DNA of 64,000 nucleotides from Limnothrix sp. CACIAM 69d (GCA_001913845.2 MKGP02000003.1:124001-188000), one strand, 5' to 3'. Numbered from the stretch's first letter, positions 19,701-29,124 are shown. Notes: generated from the letters alone by a model not told the origin. Program-made: numbers and translations.

Positions 19701-20578
19701 CACAAATTATTCAAGAAATTCCAATCGATCGCCCTCAAATACACTTGGCACGGTTGATGGAAGCCACGGGAGCACAATCTCAAGTGATGGCTGCCATTGT
19801 GGGCAACTTGCCCCATGGTGAATCGCATGTTTGGGGACTTTTGATTGTGCAAGCCTGTGGTAATTCCCGCTCCTGGCAAGGAGATGAAGCCGAATTGTTG
19901 CAACAGGTGGCGGATCAATTGGCGATCGCCATTCAACATTCTGAACTGTTGGAACAGTTTCGATCGCAAGCGGAACAGCTCCAGCAAGCTAACCATTTTT
20001 TGGAAGAAATTAACAGTAAGCTCAATGATTTGAGTAATCGCGATGGACTCACGCAGATTGCCAATCGCCGCTGTTTTGATGTGGTTTTACAACAGGAATG
20101 GCAACGGTGTCAGCGAATTCAAGAACCGCTCTCGCTGATTTTATTTGATGTGGATTTCTTCAAAAAATATAACGATTTACATGGCCATCCAGCCGGTGAT
20201 CAGTGCCTAATTAGCATTGCGCGATCGATTGATGGACTACTTCAGCGCAACACAGACTTGGTGGCGCGGTATGGCGGCGAGGAGTTTGTAGTGGTGTTGC
20301 CCCACACCGATTCTGGTGGTGCAACCCAAATTGCAGAATTGATTCGCAAAACCGTTTTGAATCTACAAATTTTCCACTCAGAGCACCAAGGAATTACCCA
20401 TTATGTAACTGTGAGTTTGGGAATTGCCAGCCAAGTACCTCAGCTCGATCGCCCCTGCCAAGATTTAGTGCAAGCGGCCGATCGGGCCCTTTACCAAGCC
20501 AAGTCCCTTGGTCGTAATACTTGGGTGTTGGCTAGCGATGACTTACCCAATCCATATCCCAGCTCCGATCAGGATTGA
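16769..20578 (+). CDS. Multi-PAS, GAF, GGDEF diguanylate cyclase
   Basis: Cytoplasmic sensor of 1269 aa making c-di-GMP. Order: Gln-rich coiled coil (8-45), six PAS domains (about 64-180, 181-305, 310-442, 443-573, 574-709, 710-880), GAF (897-1069) and GGDEF (1088-1255). The active-site loop is intact (GGEEF, 1169-1173), and an RNTD product-inhibition site (RxxD) lies exactly five residues before it, so the enzyme should be active and feedback-inhibited. No membrane segment is seen. The sixth PAS contains a Ser/Thr/Ala-rich insertion (about 820-870). In-frame extension to a TTG at 16706 would add 21 residues. The gene stands alone, followed by two palindromic repeat cores. Confidence 0.94.
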   Translation: MTDFLQPDLEVQHLQQQLAQSQTALAEAQAQLKALQAKLEESKPHQPSPVPKSPSIFLNNPLKWQQIMDLLPVCIAYCDRDLYYRYVNQSYEDWFGLCPQEICGKRVADVIGQQAYQLVKPHIDRVLKGEIVTYESVVPYAQGGQRYIRATLIPDQAIDQSVHGYYAMVVDFTEHFQLEHALQESQQKYRTLFEILPVGVSIANASGQILEANPESKRILGISKEEHTQRTCDSPVWEILRSDGSPMPTEEYPSIRALREGCSIQNIEQGIVRPDGTLRWIMTSAAPIPLDPYGVAIAYIDITDRKATEEALRRSHAHYQSLANVLPQSLFREDCQGRCTFANQAFLDLLNLSDSEIFGKTVYDLYPNDLATRYNQETRWVLETGHILDVIEPHPAMSNSQEGSELSLVQVVKTPVRDSDGQIIGIQGIFWDVTERVHLERALRESEIKLNAVLSNTAAAIMSAYVFSDDSHRYDYCSAGCEDLFGYHPAEFLANHQLWLSIVHPEDLQRIVLPHFDSILAEETFQFSYRFRHRNGEWRWAMLTGTSQWESEINGWRVTKFHINITNQQRLASDLKIINDLYNLAIQSIGEGVWDWNILDDSILVSERYLELLGEEHRGIQSPQLFSEAAFSQKIHPEDQEHWEKALTAHLQSYERYDIEVRFQHAQGHYIWVRIRGQAVWNGQGEPVRMVGTIEDISDRKFAEAALNQREQEFRNLAENSPDCIMRCDREGRFLYVNRTVLQLCRIAEQDFIGKTSRELGFSEDLVQMWHEGMATVLVTGQKAFLEYEMLLPDGSHIFQSWVVPEVMQAPIFDQKYPGTLMTTPRWTSLEYLQNFMASSALNTAQLGDSATAESRSSNVMASSTVIESLLVVARDITHLKRAQIALRQQADRERTLRSITQHIQSSLNLSEILDIAVTEVHRTLQADRTFILRFHEDYSGSIIQEVVKTDYPSMRDRQWPKTNSLWSRSSTEFAPRTQIIQEIPIDRPQIHLARLMEATGAQSQVMAAIVGNLPHGESHVWGLLIVQACGNSRSWQGDEAELLQQVADQLAIAIQHSELLEQFRSQAEQLQQANHFLEEINSKLNDLSNRDGLTQIANRRCFDVVLQQEWQRCQRIQEPLSLILFDVDFFKKYNDLHGHPAGDQCLISIARSIDGLLQRNTDLVARYGGEEFVVVLPHTDSGGATQIAELIRKTVLNLQIFHSEHQGITHYVTVSLGIASQVPQLDRPCQDLVQAADRALYQAKSLGRNTWVLASDDLPNPYPSSDQD

Positions 20579-20610
20579 AACGAAAAATTTAACAGCAGAA
20601 AGCTAGCACA

Positions 20611-20705
20611 GACAAGGGGCTTAAGCCCCTTGTCTCGTCGGCTGGAGTTTGGGGGCGGTCAGTTCGATCGGCCAGCCAGCACAAACCAGGGGCTTAAGCT
20701 CCTTG
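20611..20705. repeat. Two palindromic cores of the repeat element
   Basis: GACAAGGGGC plus its exact complement forms a perfect 24-bp palindrome at 20611-20634. A second, imperfect core (CCAGGGGCTTAAGCTCCTTG) lies at 20686-20705. Both are flanked by AGCACA-like sequence, suggesting duplication. They follow the PAS-GGDEF stop and could act as an RNA hairpin; no U-tract follows either. Confidence 0.75.
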
Positions 20706-20786
20706 TCCCCCATGGCTTTGCAGCAAAAGAATCAGAGCTTTGGAAACTGGGTAATCACTTCTAATTTCCTGACAATTCTAGCGGCA

Positions 20787-21152
20787 CTATTGGTTGAGAA
20801 CGGGCAGGAAATTTCCCAGAACCCCCAGCACCAAAGATTGGAAGATGCTAATAAAAACTGCCCCCAGCAAGGCGCTCCAAATACCATTTTTGAGGCGGAA
20901 ACCTTCCACCAACCAAGCAGCTAAACCAAACAGCAAGGTGCTAACAACTAAAGAAAACAAGCCCAGCGTGAGCAACTTGGGTAAGAAGGTGAGCCAGCCA
21001 GGAACGGCCCGCGCCAGCCCCTGTAAAACGCCCAAAACAATACCAGCGATCAAGGCCTTCCAAGGGCTATCGACTTCTACGCCAAACGGCAAATAGGTTA
21101 GCAGAATCAGGCCGACGGCAATTACGACGGCCACGATCAGAAAAGAAACCAC
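20787..21152 (-). CDS. Phage holin family 4 (superfamily IV) membrane protein
   Basis: 121-aa protein with four predicted membrane helices (about 2-22, 30-50, 57-80, 88-112) and almost no soluble part. The spacing and the GIWSALLGAVFISIFQSL segment fit the four-helix holin-like family (Phage_holin_4_2) widespread in bacterial chromosomes, where a lysis role is not established. There are no phage genes nearby. It lies 205 bp downstream of rimO on the same strand. Confidence 0.75.
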   Translation of the reverse strand: MVSFLIVAVVIAVGLILLTYLPFGVEVDSPWKALIAGIVLGVLQGLARAVPGWLTFLPKLLTLGLFSLVVSTLLFGLAAWLVEGFRLKNGIWSALLGAVFISIFQSLVLGVLGNFLPVLNQ

Positions 21153-21357
21153 AATTCCTCATCCTTGGGGACACACCCCGATTGATCCACCCACGATTCG
21201 ATCGGGCAGTCGCGGCGGGAGTCCGATCGGCGGTGGATGGGCTGAAGCGGCGAGGGCTGACTCCTTCGGAAATGGCTCCTTTGGAAAGCCAGCCCACGCG
21301 CTTTTCAATTCTGAGCGATCGCCCTTGGATTTGAGTAGAGCTGGTGGGACAAATTCT

Positions 21358-22680
21358 TTAGGCGGAGACGGCAACCTCGCCAAATAGGTCGTAGGGTTCG
21401 GCGGCGGTGATCGTGACCGGGACGATCGCCCCCAGGCGAGCCGGCCCGGTGACATAGACCAAACCATCCACATCGGGAGAATACCGAGCCGATCGACCCA
21501 AGAATTGTCCCGTTTTCGGGTTCACCTGCTCAATCAGCACATCCACTGTTTGGCCCACGTAGGCCTGATTTCGCTTCAGGGAAATGGGCTGTTGCAGGGC
21601 CATCAGTCGATCGCGCCGACCATCCATCACTTCCTGCGGGAGTTGGTTAGGCAAATCAAACGCGGCGGTTCCCTCCTCGGGCGAGAAGGTGAACACCCCC
21701 ACATGGTCAAATTCGTGGCGCTGCACAAAGTCGCACAAATGCTCGAAGTGCTCCTCTGTTTCGCCGGGGAAGCCCACGATGAACGTGGTGCGCATGACGG
21801 CATTGGGCAATTGCTCGCGAATTTGAGCCAAGAGCCGATCGTTCACATTGGCCTGCCAGGGGCGATTCATCGATCGGAGCACTTCCGGGTGGGAATGCTG
21901 AAGCGGCAAATCAATATAGGGCAAGATATTCGGCGTTTCCCGAATCGCTGCAATCACCGATTCCGTTAGCCCCGTGGGATAGGCATAGTGGATTCGCACC
22001 CAAGGAATGTCCACCTCGCCGAGGGCCCGCAACAGCTCCGCCAGCTTGGGCTTGCCATAGCGATCTAGGCCGTAGTTGGTGGTGATTTGGGAAATCAAGA
22101 TCAGCTCTTGTACCCCTTCATCGGCCAGCTTGTGGGCTTCGGCCACGATCGACTCGATCGAGCGCGATCGCTGATCGCCCCGCAAGTGGGGAATGATGCA
22201 GAACGCACAGCGGTAGTCACACCCCTCCGCCACCCGCAGGTAGGCCGTGCCTTCGGCCGTGGTGCGATAGCGAGGGACGGTCTCATCGGCAATGTAGGTT
22301 GGTTCTTCCGAAATTTCCTGAACGCGCTCGCCCGCTTCCGTTCGCTGCACCACATCCACAATCTTGTGATAGTCGCCCGTGCCCACCACGGCCACGGCTT
22401 CCGGAATTTCATCCAAAAGGGTGTCCCGAAAGTGTTGAGCCATGCAGCCCGTGATCACAATTCGTTTGCCCGCTTCAGCCAGGGAAACCAAGGTGCGCAC
22501 CGACTCTTCCCGCGCCTCTTGAATGAAGCTACAGGTGTTGACGATCGCGTAGTCTGCCGCATCGTCGTTGGCACTCACGTCATAGCCTGCCTGGGCCAGT
22601 AGGCCCATCATGTGCTCGGTGTCAATGCGATTTTTTTCGCAACCGAGGTGAGTAACGGCGATTGTGGGTTTTCCAGCCAT
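21358..22680 (-). CDS. rimO: Ribosomal protein S12 methylthiotransferase
   Basis: Radical-SAM enzyme of 440 aa that adds a methylthio group to the conserved Asp of ribosomal protein S12. The N-terminal MTTase domain carries the auxiliary cluster cysteines Cys14, Cys50 and Cys79. The radical-SAM triad is Cys154, Cys158 and Cys161 (CDYRCAFC) followed by [17 protein letters not shown] domain closes the protein (about 375-440). The motif [14 protein letters not shown] and the IIPHLRG segment distinguish RimO from MiaB. Confidence 0.95.
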   Translation of the reverse strand: MAGKPTIAVTHLGCEKNRIDTEHMMGLLAQAGYDVSANDDAADYAIVNTCSFIQEAREESVRTLVSLAEAGKRIVITGCMAQHFRDTLLDEIPEAVAVVGTGDYHKIVDVVQRTEAGERVQEISEEPTYIADETVPRYRTTAEGTAYLRVAEGCDYRCAFCIIPHLRGDQRSRSIESIVAEAHKLADEGVQELILISQITTNYGLDRYGKPKLAELLRALGEVDIPWVRIHYAYPTGLTESVIAAIRETPNILPYIDLPLQHSHPEVLRSMNRPWQANVNDRLLAQIREQLPNAVMRTTFIVGFPGETEEHFEHLCDFVQRHEFDHVGVFTFSPEEGTAAFDLPNQLPQEVMDGRRDRLMALQQPISLKRNQAYVGQTVDVLIEQVNPKTGQFLGRSARYSPDVDGLVYVTGPARLGAIVPVTITAAEPYDLFGEVAVSA

Positions 22681-23429
22681 AGCTTGCAGTTGCAGTGCCG
22701 TTGAAGCGAGGGGTTAAGGGGTTCAACAGAACGGTCAGACAACAACCGTTCGATAAAAAACAGAGGACGTTCAGGCTTGAAGAACGAGCAGACCACAGCG
22801 GTCTGTGCTAAAGCCTGTCGAACCCACAATTATTCACCATATCAGCCCCAATTGCTTGCCCAATTGATCTCAAGGATTTTGATCAGATTTCTGGCAAGTA
22901 GGGAATGGTATGACTGGGGCGATGCATAGGGCTTTGGAGGACAAAATTGAGACCAGACGACGGGGGCCGATCGCCCAAAGTCACCGATCATCCATAGTCC
23001 CTTGGGTGCGATTCTCTGTCGATGAGTCTTCTGGCTGATTTGCACGGAATTTTCCCGATCGGCACTGTACCTTAGAGGAAGAGATAGCCAATCTCGGTAT
23101 CGACGATCGCCCAAATTTGTCCCAACTATACGGACAGGACTGATGCAACCCCCAGTAACCCACCATCGCCAGCTCAAGGCTGCGTTGCGCGGGATCACCA
23201 ACCCACTGCCCCAGTCCTGGCAGCATACGGGGCAACCGTAAGGATGAAGTAGCCGATCGTGGCGTTGATCGCTAATGGGTCTCTAACCGATCGCTTACCG
23301 ATCGTTCCCGATCGTGCTCGATCGCCCGTGATCGGTTTTGAGCGCAAACGCAAGGTGGCGTTAACCGCGTTTCGAGGGTGCATCAGCCGGCGATTCATGA
23401 GGAATTTTTGAAAATCACATGAAAATCGC
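22681..23429. other. Gene-free interval of about 750 bp
   Basis: Divergent promoters of rimO and the small gene at 23430 must lie here. Open frames on the minus strand in 22842-23235 lack ribosome-binding sites and any recognisable domain, so I do not call them. Clusters of CGATCG occur around 23260-23330. No repeat or RNA gene is recognised. Confidence 0.4.
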
Positions 23430-23882
23430 ATGAAACTTGACAGCTCCGCTATTGCCCACAAAGCTATGCAACATTTACCCGAAAGCATTAGCGACGCAAT
23501 TAACACCAGCGAACTCGGCGCGTTGATTGCTGAACACCGCAACACCCTGTTGTGCGAATTGTTACGCCCCATGCTGGATACCCTCGATCGCGAAGGCATC
23601 CAATTTTCTGCCGTGTTGCGTGCCCTGGCCACCGTAGCCAACGAACGCAGCAGCCAGCTTGAGGCCCTGAATGGATCAAACCCTTGGGAGCGCTGCAATA
23701 AGCTCTTGCACCAAGCCCGTGCCAGTGCGGAAGAGGCCGAACGCGCACTGCGCCCCAAAAACCGCACTAGCCCCCGATCGATCGCAACTCCCGCCGCGAT
23801 CAAACTGCGGGAAACCCGGCCCTCCTCGGACGAACTGCCCGAAGAAGAAGCCTGGGCCCGAGAGCTACTGAGCGAATCCTGA
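23430..23882 (+). CDS. Hypothetical protein
   Basis: 150 aa, not recognised. The first 105 residues look alpha-helical and amphipathic (for example SELGALIAEHRNTLLCELL and ANERSSQLEAL). The last 45 are charged and Pro/Ser/Glu-rich and probably disordered. There is no signal peptide or membrane segment. An opposite-strand frame covers part of it, but this strand has the more protein-like composition. Its TGA stop is followed within three bases by a palindromic repeat core. Confidence 0.6.
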   Translation: MKLDSSAIAHKAMQHLPESISDAINTSELGALIAEHRNTLLCELLRPMLDTLDREGIQFSAVLRALATVANERSSQLEALNGSNPWERCNKLLHQARASAEEAERALRPKNRTSPRSIATPAAIKLRETRPSSDELPEEEAWARELLSES

Positions 23883-23885
23883 AGA

Positions 23886-23905
23886 CAAGGGGCTGAAGCC
23901 CCTTG
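23886..23905. repeat. Palindromic core of the repeat element
   Basis: CAAGGGGCTGAAGCCCCTTG, one mismatch from the consensus core, starts three bases after the stop codon of the hypothetical gene. The terminal repeats are not recognisable here. Confidence 0.75.
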
Positions 23906-23953
23906 CCCGCAATTTGCCCTTTACCCGCCATTGGCCACTGATGTCACCGGTTT

Positions 23954-24033
23954 GGTGTTGATCCCATTAGGTGTTAGTGCCATCAGGTATTGATCCCATT
24001 GGGTGTTAACTCCCTCAAGTGTTAATCCCATCA
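23954..24033. repeat. Five tandem 16-bp units
   Basis: GGTGTTGATCCCATTA (23954), GGTGTTAGTGCCATCA (23970), GGTATTGATCCCATTG (23986), GGTGTTAACTCCCTCA (24002) and AGTGTTAATCCCATCA (24018) follow each other without gaps. The register is exact and the identity about 65-80%. It lies in the gap between the hypothetical gene and the convergent RTX gene. Confidence 0.85.
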
Positions 24034-24104
24034 GCGGAACCCTTAGCCTAAAAACCGGTTGAAAGGTTGGTTAGACAGTCGGCCACAAGGTCGGCTTGGT
24101 CGGC

Positions 24105-24830
24105 TTAAAAGTCCGTATTCACGAACTTACCGGCCAGCTCCGTGGGCGTTTTGCCCAACACCAGACCCAAGGTTTTGAAAACCCCATTGTCGTTGAACGT
24201 AATCGCCGTACTGGGCGTGGAGCCGCCGCCGGAATCGTTCAAAGTGATCGCCAGCAGTTGCAATTGACTTTCCTGCAAGCCACCGGTTAGGCCGATGCGA
24301 TCGTTTCCGGTGCCAAAATCCACGATGAAATCCGCAGCGATCGCCCCGCTGGCATCGGCCACCGCCGCCGCGTCCCGTCGCAACACCAATAGGTCATCGC
24401 CAGCCCCACCCACCAGGGTATCTTGGCCCAAGTCGCCCACCAGGGTATCGTTGCCCTCTTCGCCATTCAGGAAATCGTTATCCTGCCCCCCCCGCAGGAT
24501 GTCGTTACCCACGCCACCCAAAATCAGGTCATTGCCCTTGTTGCCACTGAGTACGTCATCCCCAGTGGAGTTGAGGCCATCGCCCACCAATAGATCATCG
24601 CCTTGACCACCATAGAAGGTGTCATTGCCCCCCAAACCATAGAGGCTGTCGTTGCCCAGGTTGCCGTAGATGATGTCCGCTTGGGCACTGCCGGTGATTT
24701 GGTCATCGCCCCCCAAACCTCGCACGCCCGCCGGGGTGGTGCGGAGCACGTCCGCCGACAGCGAACTAGTGGAGAAAAAGTTATTGGTATCGTCGAGATC
24801 GTAAAACGGGGGGTTAGGGCCAATAGCCAT
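24105..24830 (-). CDS. RTX (hemolysin-type calcium-binding) repeat protein
   Basis: 241 aa. After a short N-terminal lead, residues about 38-150 are built of roughly eleven GGxGxDxxx nonapeptides (for example GGNDTFYGG, GGVGNDILR, GGAGDDLLV) that fold into a calcium-binding beta-roll. Residues 165-241 form the C-terminal module often found after RTX repeats in cyanobacteria (DFIVDFGTGNDRIGL). RTX proteins are normally exported by type I secretion through a C-terminal signal; no such transporter is in this window. No catalytic domain is attached, so the function may be structural or surface-related. A second RTX gene lies at 52294. Confidence 0.88.
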   Translation of the reverse strand: MAIGPNPPFYDLDDTNNFFSTSSLSADVLRTTPAGVRGLGGDDQITGSAQADIIYGNLGNDSLYGLGGNDTFYGGQGDDLLVGDGLNSTGDDVLSGNKGNDLILGGVGNDILRGGQDNDFLNGEEGNDTLVGDLGQDTLVGGAGDDLLVLRRDAAAVADASGAIAADFIVDFGTGNDRIGLTGGLQESQLQLLAITLNDSGGGSTPSTAITFNDNGVFKTLGLVLGKTPTELAGKFVNTDF

Positions 24831-24991
24831 GATTACAAACTCCTAATCGATGAATAGTTCCGGAACTGGTTAGCCTAGGGACTGTTTAGCCTTTGAGCCT
24901 TGAGTTAGACCGCCGTGGGGGCTAGTTCGTTCATGGTGTGCAACCAGTTCCTCCAGAAACTTGAGCACGATTTGTGCTCCCGCTGAACTCA

Positions 24992-25046
24992 GCCTGGAAT
25001 TCTAGGCTTTAGATTTCAGCCTGTAGATTCCAGCCTGTAAATTCCA
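24992..25046. repeat. About four 14-bp tandem units
   Basis: GCCTGGAATTCTA (13 bp, 24992), GGCTTTAGATTTCA (25005), GCCTGTAGATTCCA (25019) and GCCTGTAAATTCCA (25033) are consecutive. They lie upstream of the RTX gene start, in the gap 24831-25254 whose remainder shows no gene. Confidence 0.75.
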
Positions 25047-25254
25047 GTCTTGAATAATGACTGGCATTGGCGGGCAAATCAGCACGATCGCCCTGAGAAG
25101 TTTCCCCCCAGAGATCGTGCCATTGGTGGCGGTCTTTGCGGATCTGGGTTAGGGCTGGGGACGCTGACGGTGGTGTTGTCGTTCCCGATCGCGCGATCGC
25201 TCTGGTTTAAGATTCGGTTTTGGTTGGATTCTGGCTGGGGTGCAATGGAGCGGC

Positions 25255-28200
25255 TTACGGATTGGTCACCCCCTCCAAGGCCGCGTCGGTTTCGTCGTAG
25301 AGGGCTTGCAGTTGGCCAACCACAGACTCATCGGCGGCCCAAAACCCACGGCCATTAGCTTCCAACAGGCGACCAACAATGTTGCGGAACGCTTCCGGAT
25401 TGGCGCGGCGCAGGCGATCGGCCATGGCTCGATCGAGGGCGTAGGTTTCGGCGGCTCCGTCATAGACCCAGCGATCGGCAAAATCCGTGGTGCCGCTCCA
25501 ACCCAACAGGGCCGTCATCCGTTGGGAAATTTCAAAGGCCCCGCCGGAGCCCTGGGCGGCCATGGCTTCGGCCCACTTGGGATTCAGCAATTTAGTGCGA
25601 TATTCCAACCGCAAGAGGCTGTTTAAATCGCGGGGTTGGGTGTTTTTGCCGAAACTTTCCACAAAACTCGCGGTGACGGGGCGCTGTTGCTGTTGTTCAG
25701 CGGCACGCTTCAAGGCTCCGGTGTTGGCGTAGTATTCCTGGATATCCGTTAGGCCATATTCCACGGAATCGATTTCTTGGACAATGCGCCCGGTGGTGGC
25801 CAAGAGCCGATCGAGCACTTCTGGGCGGGCTTGCCCCCGATCGTGCCGACCGTAGCTAAAGGCATTGCGCGATCGCCAGGTTTGGGCCAGCTCATCACCA
25901 GACTCCCAATTCCCATCATTGACGCGATCGTTCACCAAGGAGCCAAAATCCCCCGCCGGGTTCGAGAAAAGCCGAGCGCTGGGATTTTCCACCCCTTGGG
26001 CCTGAAGTTCCAGGGCATGTTTACGAATGAAGTTTTGTTCGATCGGTTCGTCGGCCGCCGCCGCCCGCGCAAACAGATCATCCAAAAGTTCCAAAATATT
26101 GGCGAAACTGTCTCGAAAAATGCCTGATAAATTGGCTAACACATCAATGCGAGGACGACCCAACTGAGCCAGGGGAATTAATTCATAGCGCACAATCCGG
26201 CCCGTGCCTTCCTTAATTGGCTCTGCGCCCACCAATTCCAACAAAATGCCCAAGGATTCACCCTTGGTTTTAATGGCATCCAGACCCCAAAGCATCACGG
26301 CAATGGTTTCGGGATAGCTGTCCGGTTTCTGACCATGTTCCTGTTGGTGTTGGGCAATCAGTTGCCGGGCGATCGCTCGGCCCCGTTCATAGGCTCCTGG
26401 GGAGGGCATTCGGTAAGGATCAAGGGCGTGAATATTGCGGCCCGTGGGCAATGCGCCGGGCCCGTCCCGCAACAGATCTCCCCCCGGTGCAGGCGGAATA
26501 TATTCCCCATTTAAGCCCCGCAATAGATTAGTCAGTTCATCGGTATTTTGGTTCAGCAAATCCCGCAAACGAATTGCTTCTTGAATCTGTTCTGAGACCT
26601 TGGGATCCAACTCAAACGATCGATTGGGATATTCCTGCTGGAACCAATATCGATAGGCATTCAGGGGGCGATCGAGGTCGGATCCTTGGGCGATCGCTTC
26701 CAAGACCGATCGGGGCAAATCCACCTCAAAATAGGCTTCTAAATAGGACAACAGTTGCTCAGAATTAGGTGCAGTTCCCAACACATGCAACCCACTGGAA
26801 AAGAGATGCTGTTCTAGTTCCTGAAGGTATTGATAGACCCTTGCAAAGTAGCGATCGAGCAAATCGGGGCCAAACAACTTCAGGGTTTCCGCACTCAGTT
26901 CCACCCCCAATTGTTGTGCTTCCGGCAGCGGACAATCCCGATCGAGTCCCGTATCCATTAACCGTTGGGCGATCGCATCCCGCAGGGCCGTATTCGCCTG
27001 CGAATCCTCGCGATATTCCGCAATTAAATCACGCAAATTCACCAGTTCCTTATATAAACCGGCTCGCCCATAGGGAGGCACATTGTGGGAAATCAACACC
27101 CCATAGCCCCGGCGTTTTGCCAAGATAGACTCCGAAGGATTATTCGCCGCATAGATATACAAATGGGGCAGATTTCCTAACAAAATATCTGACCAAGAAT
27201 AGCCCGTGTTGCCCAAGGGAGATCCCGGCAACCATTCCACCGTTCCATGCATTCCAAAATGGACGATCGCGTGGGGTTGCCAAACCCGCTGCAACCATTG
27301 ATAGAACGCCGCATATTGGGGATGGGGAGTCAAGTCTCGCTCAAACATCAAGCGCATGGGATCGCCTTGCAAACCCAAAGGCGGCTGCACCCCAATCCAA
27401 ACATTTCCAAAGTAAACACCCCCGATATGCAACTCATCCCCAAAGGTTTTAATACCCGATTCCGTGAGACCACCCCATTGTTTTTGAATCCGAGAACTGC
27501 CGAGGTATCCTAACCATTGATCAAGGATTTGAGCCGGAACCCAGCCATCATTCAAGGGAGCCTGGTGTGGGTGCGATCGGGAAGGATGGCCCAAAGACCA
27601 ACGATCATCGGCAGCTTTCACCTGTTGAATAATCGTTTCACCGTCGGTGGGCAATTCACCCACGTTATAGCCCTGAGCTTGCAATGATTCAAGCAGCTTC
27701 AGGAGCGATCGGGGAACATTCAACAGGGCCGCTGTTCCCGTTGCACCATACCCCGGCGGAAAGCCATACAAAATAATCGCCAGCTTGCGATCGCGCGGTG
27801 GTGTTTTTCGCAGTTGAATCCAATTCTTGACACGACTGGTTAACCGTTGAACACGCTCCGGAATCAGGTAAATGTCATCTCCAACTAAGCCACCCAAGGG
27901 CACGGTGTCGATCGCCCCGTCCAGCTCCGGCAGGGCATACAGCACCACACTTTGGAGACCACCAATTCCCTGTCTTGTCCAGGATTTTAGGTCTTGAATG
28001 AGCAAAGGTGCGGCAACTAAATAGGGCACATTTTTAGCTGCCAAAATTCGCTGGGCCACTGCCACCTGTCGCCCAGCTTCCATGGAACCAGCGGGGCCGC
28101 CCACCAGCGGAAACCCGATCGTGGAAATAATTGCATCCACCAACACCGCATCCGCCGCCAGGGACTTTAATTCCCGATCGCCCTGGGCCCGTTGTTGCTG

Positions 28201-29124
28201 TTCATGGGTGGTGGTTAGCCAATCTCGAACAATCACATGGGCTTCCACACCATTAATAAAAATGGGCAGAGGCAGCAAGCCCGCCGCTTCAAAATAGCGA
28301 ATCAGTTGAGGAATATAAGCCTGTTGCGTCACCACATGTTTTCGGTAGAGCAAAATGGCTACTACCGGACGATCGGAATCAATCTTTGAGGCTTGGGTTG
28401 TTGATTGTTCTGGATCGTTAATCAAAGGATCCAGTAACTGCGGTAAACGCTGTTGACGATACCAGTTCAAATAATCTTGGGGATTTAAAAAATAGCCCGC
28501 ATATTCGGGATGCAATAACCCCATATTGGGCGTTTCAATGGGTGGGGCAATGTCCCCGATCGAGAGACCTAAATATTTTTCAGCCAAAATCCAGAGCATG
28601 GCGGCCACATTTTCCAAGCCACCGGCATTCCAATAGCCATAGATAATGAGCCAATTGCGCAAATCTTGTACCTTTTGAATGGGCACAAATTTCAGCAGCT
28701 TGGGCCCAGTTTTTAAAAAGCTGAGATAACCAGCTAATCGATCTTCTTCGCGGCCGCTGGAGAATTTACTGAGAATGAACTTCACGGGTTTTGGCATTCC
28801 CGAGGGCTTGTCACCAATTTTGAACGCCCCAATTTGAGTGAGGGAAATTAATTCCAAAGCCGACTCAAAAACCAAACGAATGGGAATATGTTGCACCCGA
28901 TCGCGCAACCAAAGCACCTGCTCATAGTCAAAAATTAGGCTGGCAAAAAACACATCGGCTTCTGCTAAAGCTGCGGCCACCCGATCGGGTTGTTCCGTAA
29001 TATCACGATCGGTAAAGGTGGTCACTTGCAATTGTGGACAACGCTCGATCGCCCGGTGGGCAGCTTTTCGGTACAAATCGGCGTTAAAAGTCTCGAACCC
29101 AGCAATGAGAACAATGCGCTTCAT
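25255..29124 (-). CDS. Magnesium chelatase subunit H / CobN family large chelatase subunit
   Basis: 1289-aa porphyrin-binding subunit of an ATP-dependent metal chelatase (ChlH/BchH-CobN superfamily). The DUF3479-type N-terminal region starts directly with KRIVLIAGFETFNADLYRKA. The core has the invariant segments HFGMHGTVEWLPG and NPSESILAKRRGYGVLISH. The C-terminus includes the ARPEVLDRLLATTGRIVQ segment and the GWSGTTDFADRW motif. Cyanobacteria usually encode two such proteins: true ChlH (about 1330 aa, a different N-terminus) and this shorter type, annotated variously as BchH-like or CobN. The N-terminus here fits the second type, so insertion of Co or Mg cannot be decided. No chlI/chlD or cob gene is adjacent. 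There is no clear ribosome-binding site. Confidence 0.9.
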   Translation of the reverse strand: MKRIVLIAGFETFNADLYRKAAHRAIERCPQLQVTTFTDRDITEQPDRVAAALAEADVFFASLIFDYEQVLWLRDRVQHIPIRLVFESALELISLTQIGAFKIGDKPSGMPKPVKFILSKFSSGREEDRLAGYLSFLKTGPKLLKFVPIQKVQDLRNWLIIYGYWNAGGLENVAAMLWILAEKYLGLSIGDIAPPIETPNMGLLHPEYAGYFLNPQDYLNWYRQQRLPQLLDPLINDPEQSTTQASKIDSDRPVVAILLYRKHVVTQQAYIPQLIRYFEAAGLLPLPIFINGVEAHVIVRDWLTTTHEQQQRAQGDRELKSLAADAVLVDAIISTIGFPLVGGPAGSMEAGRQVAVAQRILAAKNVPYLVAAPLLIQDLKSWTRQGIGGLQSVVLYALPELDGAIDTVPLGGLVGDDIYLIPERVQRLTSRVKNWIQLRKTPPRDRKLAIILYGFPPGYGATGTAALLNVPRSLLKLLESLQAQGYNVGELPTDGETIIQQVKAADDRWSLGHPSRSHPHQAPLNDGWVPAQILDQWLGYLGSSRIQKQWGGLTESGIKTFGDELHIGGVYFGNVWIGVQPPLGLQGDPMRLMFERDLTPHPQYAAFYQWLQRVWQPHAIVHFGMHGTVEWLPGSPLGNTGYSWSDILLGNLPHLYIYAANNPSESILAKRRGYGVLISHNVPPYGRAGLYKELVNLRDLIAEYREDSQANTALRDAIAQRLMDTGLDRDCPLPEAQQLGVELSAETLKLFGPDLLDRYFARVYQYLQELEQHLFSSGLHVLGTAPNSEQLLSYLEAYFEVDLPRSVLEAIAQGSDLDRPLNAYRYWFQQEYPNRSFELDPKVSEQIQEAIRLRDLLNQNTDELTNLLRGLNGEYIPPAPGGDLLRDGPGALPTGRNIHALDPYRMPSPGAYERGRAIARQLIAQHQQEHGQKPDSYPETIAVMLWGLDAIKTKGESLGILLELVGAEPIKEGTGRIVRYELIPLAQLGRPRIDVLANLSGIFRDSFANILELLDDLFARAAAADEPIEQNFIRKHALELQAQGVENPSARLFSNPAGDFGSLVNDRVNDGNWESGDELAQTWRSRNAFSYGRHDRGQARPEVLDRLLATTGRIVQEIDSVEYGLTDIQEYYANTGALKRAAEQQQQRPVTASFVESFGKNTQPRDLNSLLRLEYRTKLLNPKWAEAMAAQGSGGAFEISQRMTALLGWSGTTDFADRWVYDGAAETYALDRAMADRLRRANPEAFRNIVGRLLEANGRGFWAADESVVGQLQALYDETDAALEGVTNP

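Noticed and set aside
20611-20634. Rho-independent terminator at each palindromic core
   Set aside because: The hairpin is strong, but no copy is followed by a T-tract on either strand, so classic intrinsic termination is not supported.
20787-21152. Prophage remnant
   Set aside because: The holin-like family is common as a lone chromosomal gene and no other phage gene is present.
22842-23201. 119-codon minus-strand frame
   Set aside because: No ribosome-binding site, no domain, Trp/Arg/Pro-rich as in GC-rich spurious frames.
23195-23803. 202-codon minus-strand frame over the hypothetical gene
   Set aside because: Ser/Arg-rich composition typical of an antisense shadow; the plus-strand frame is more protein-like.
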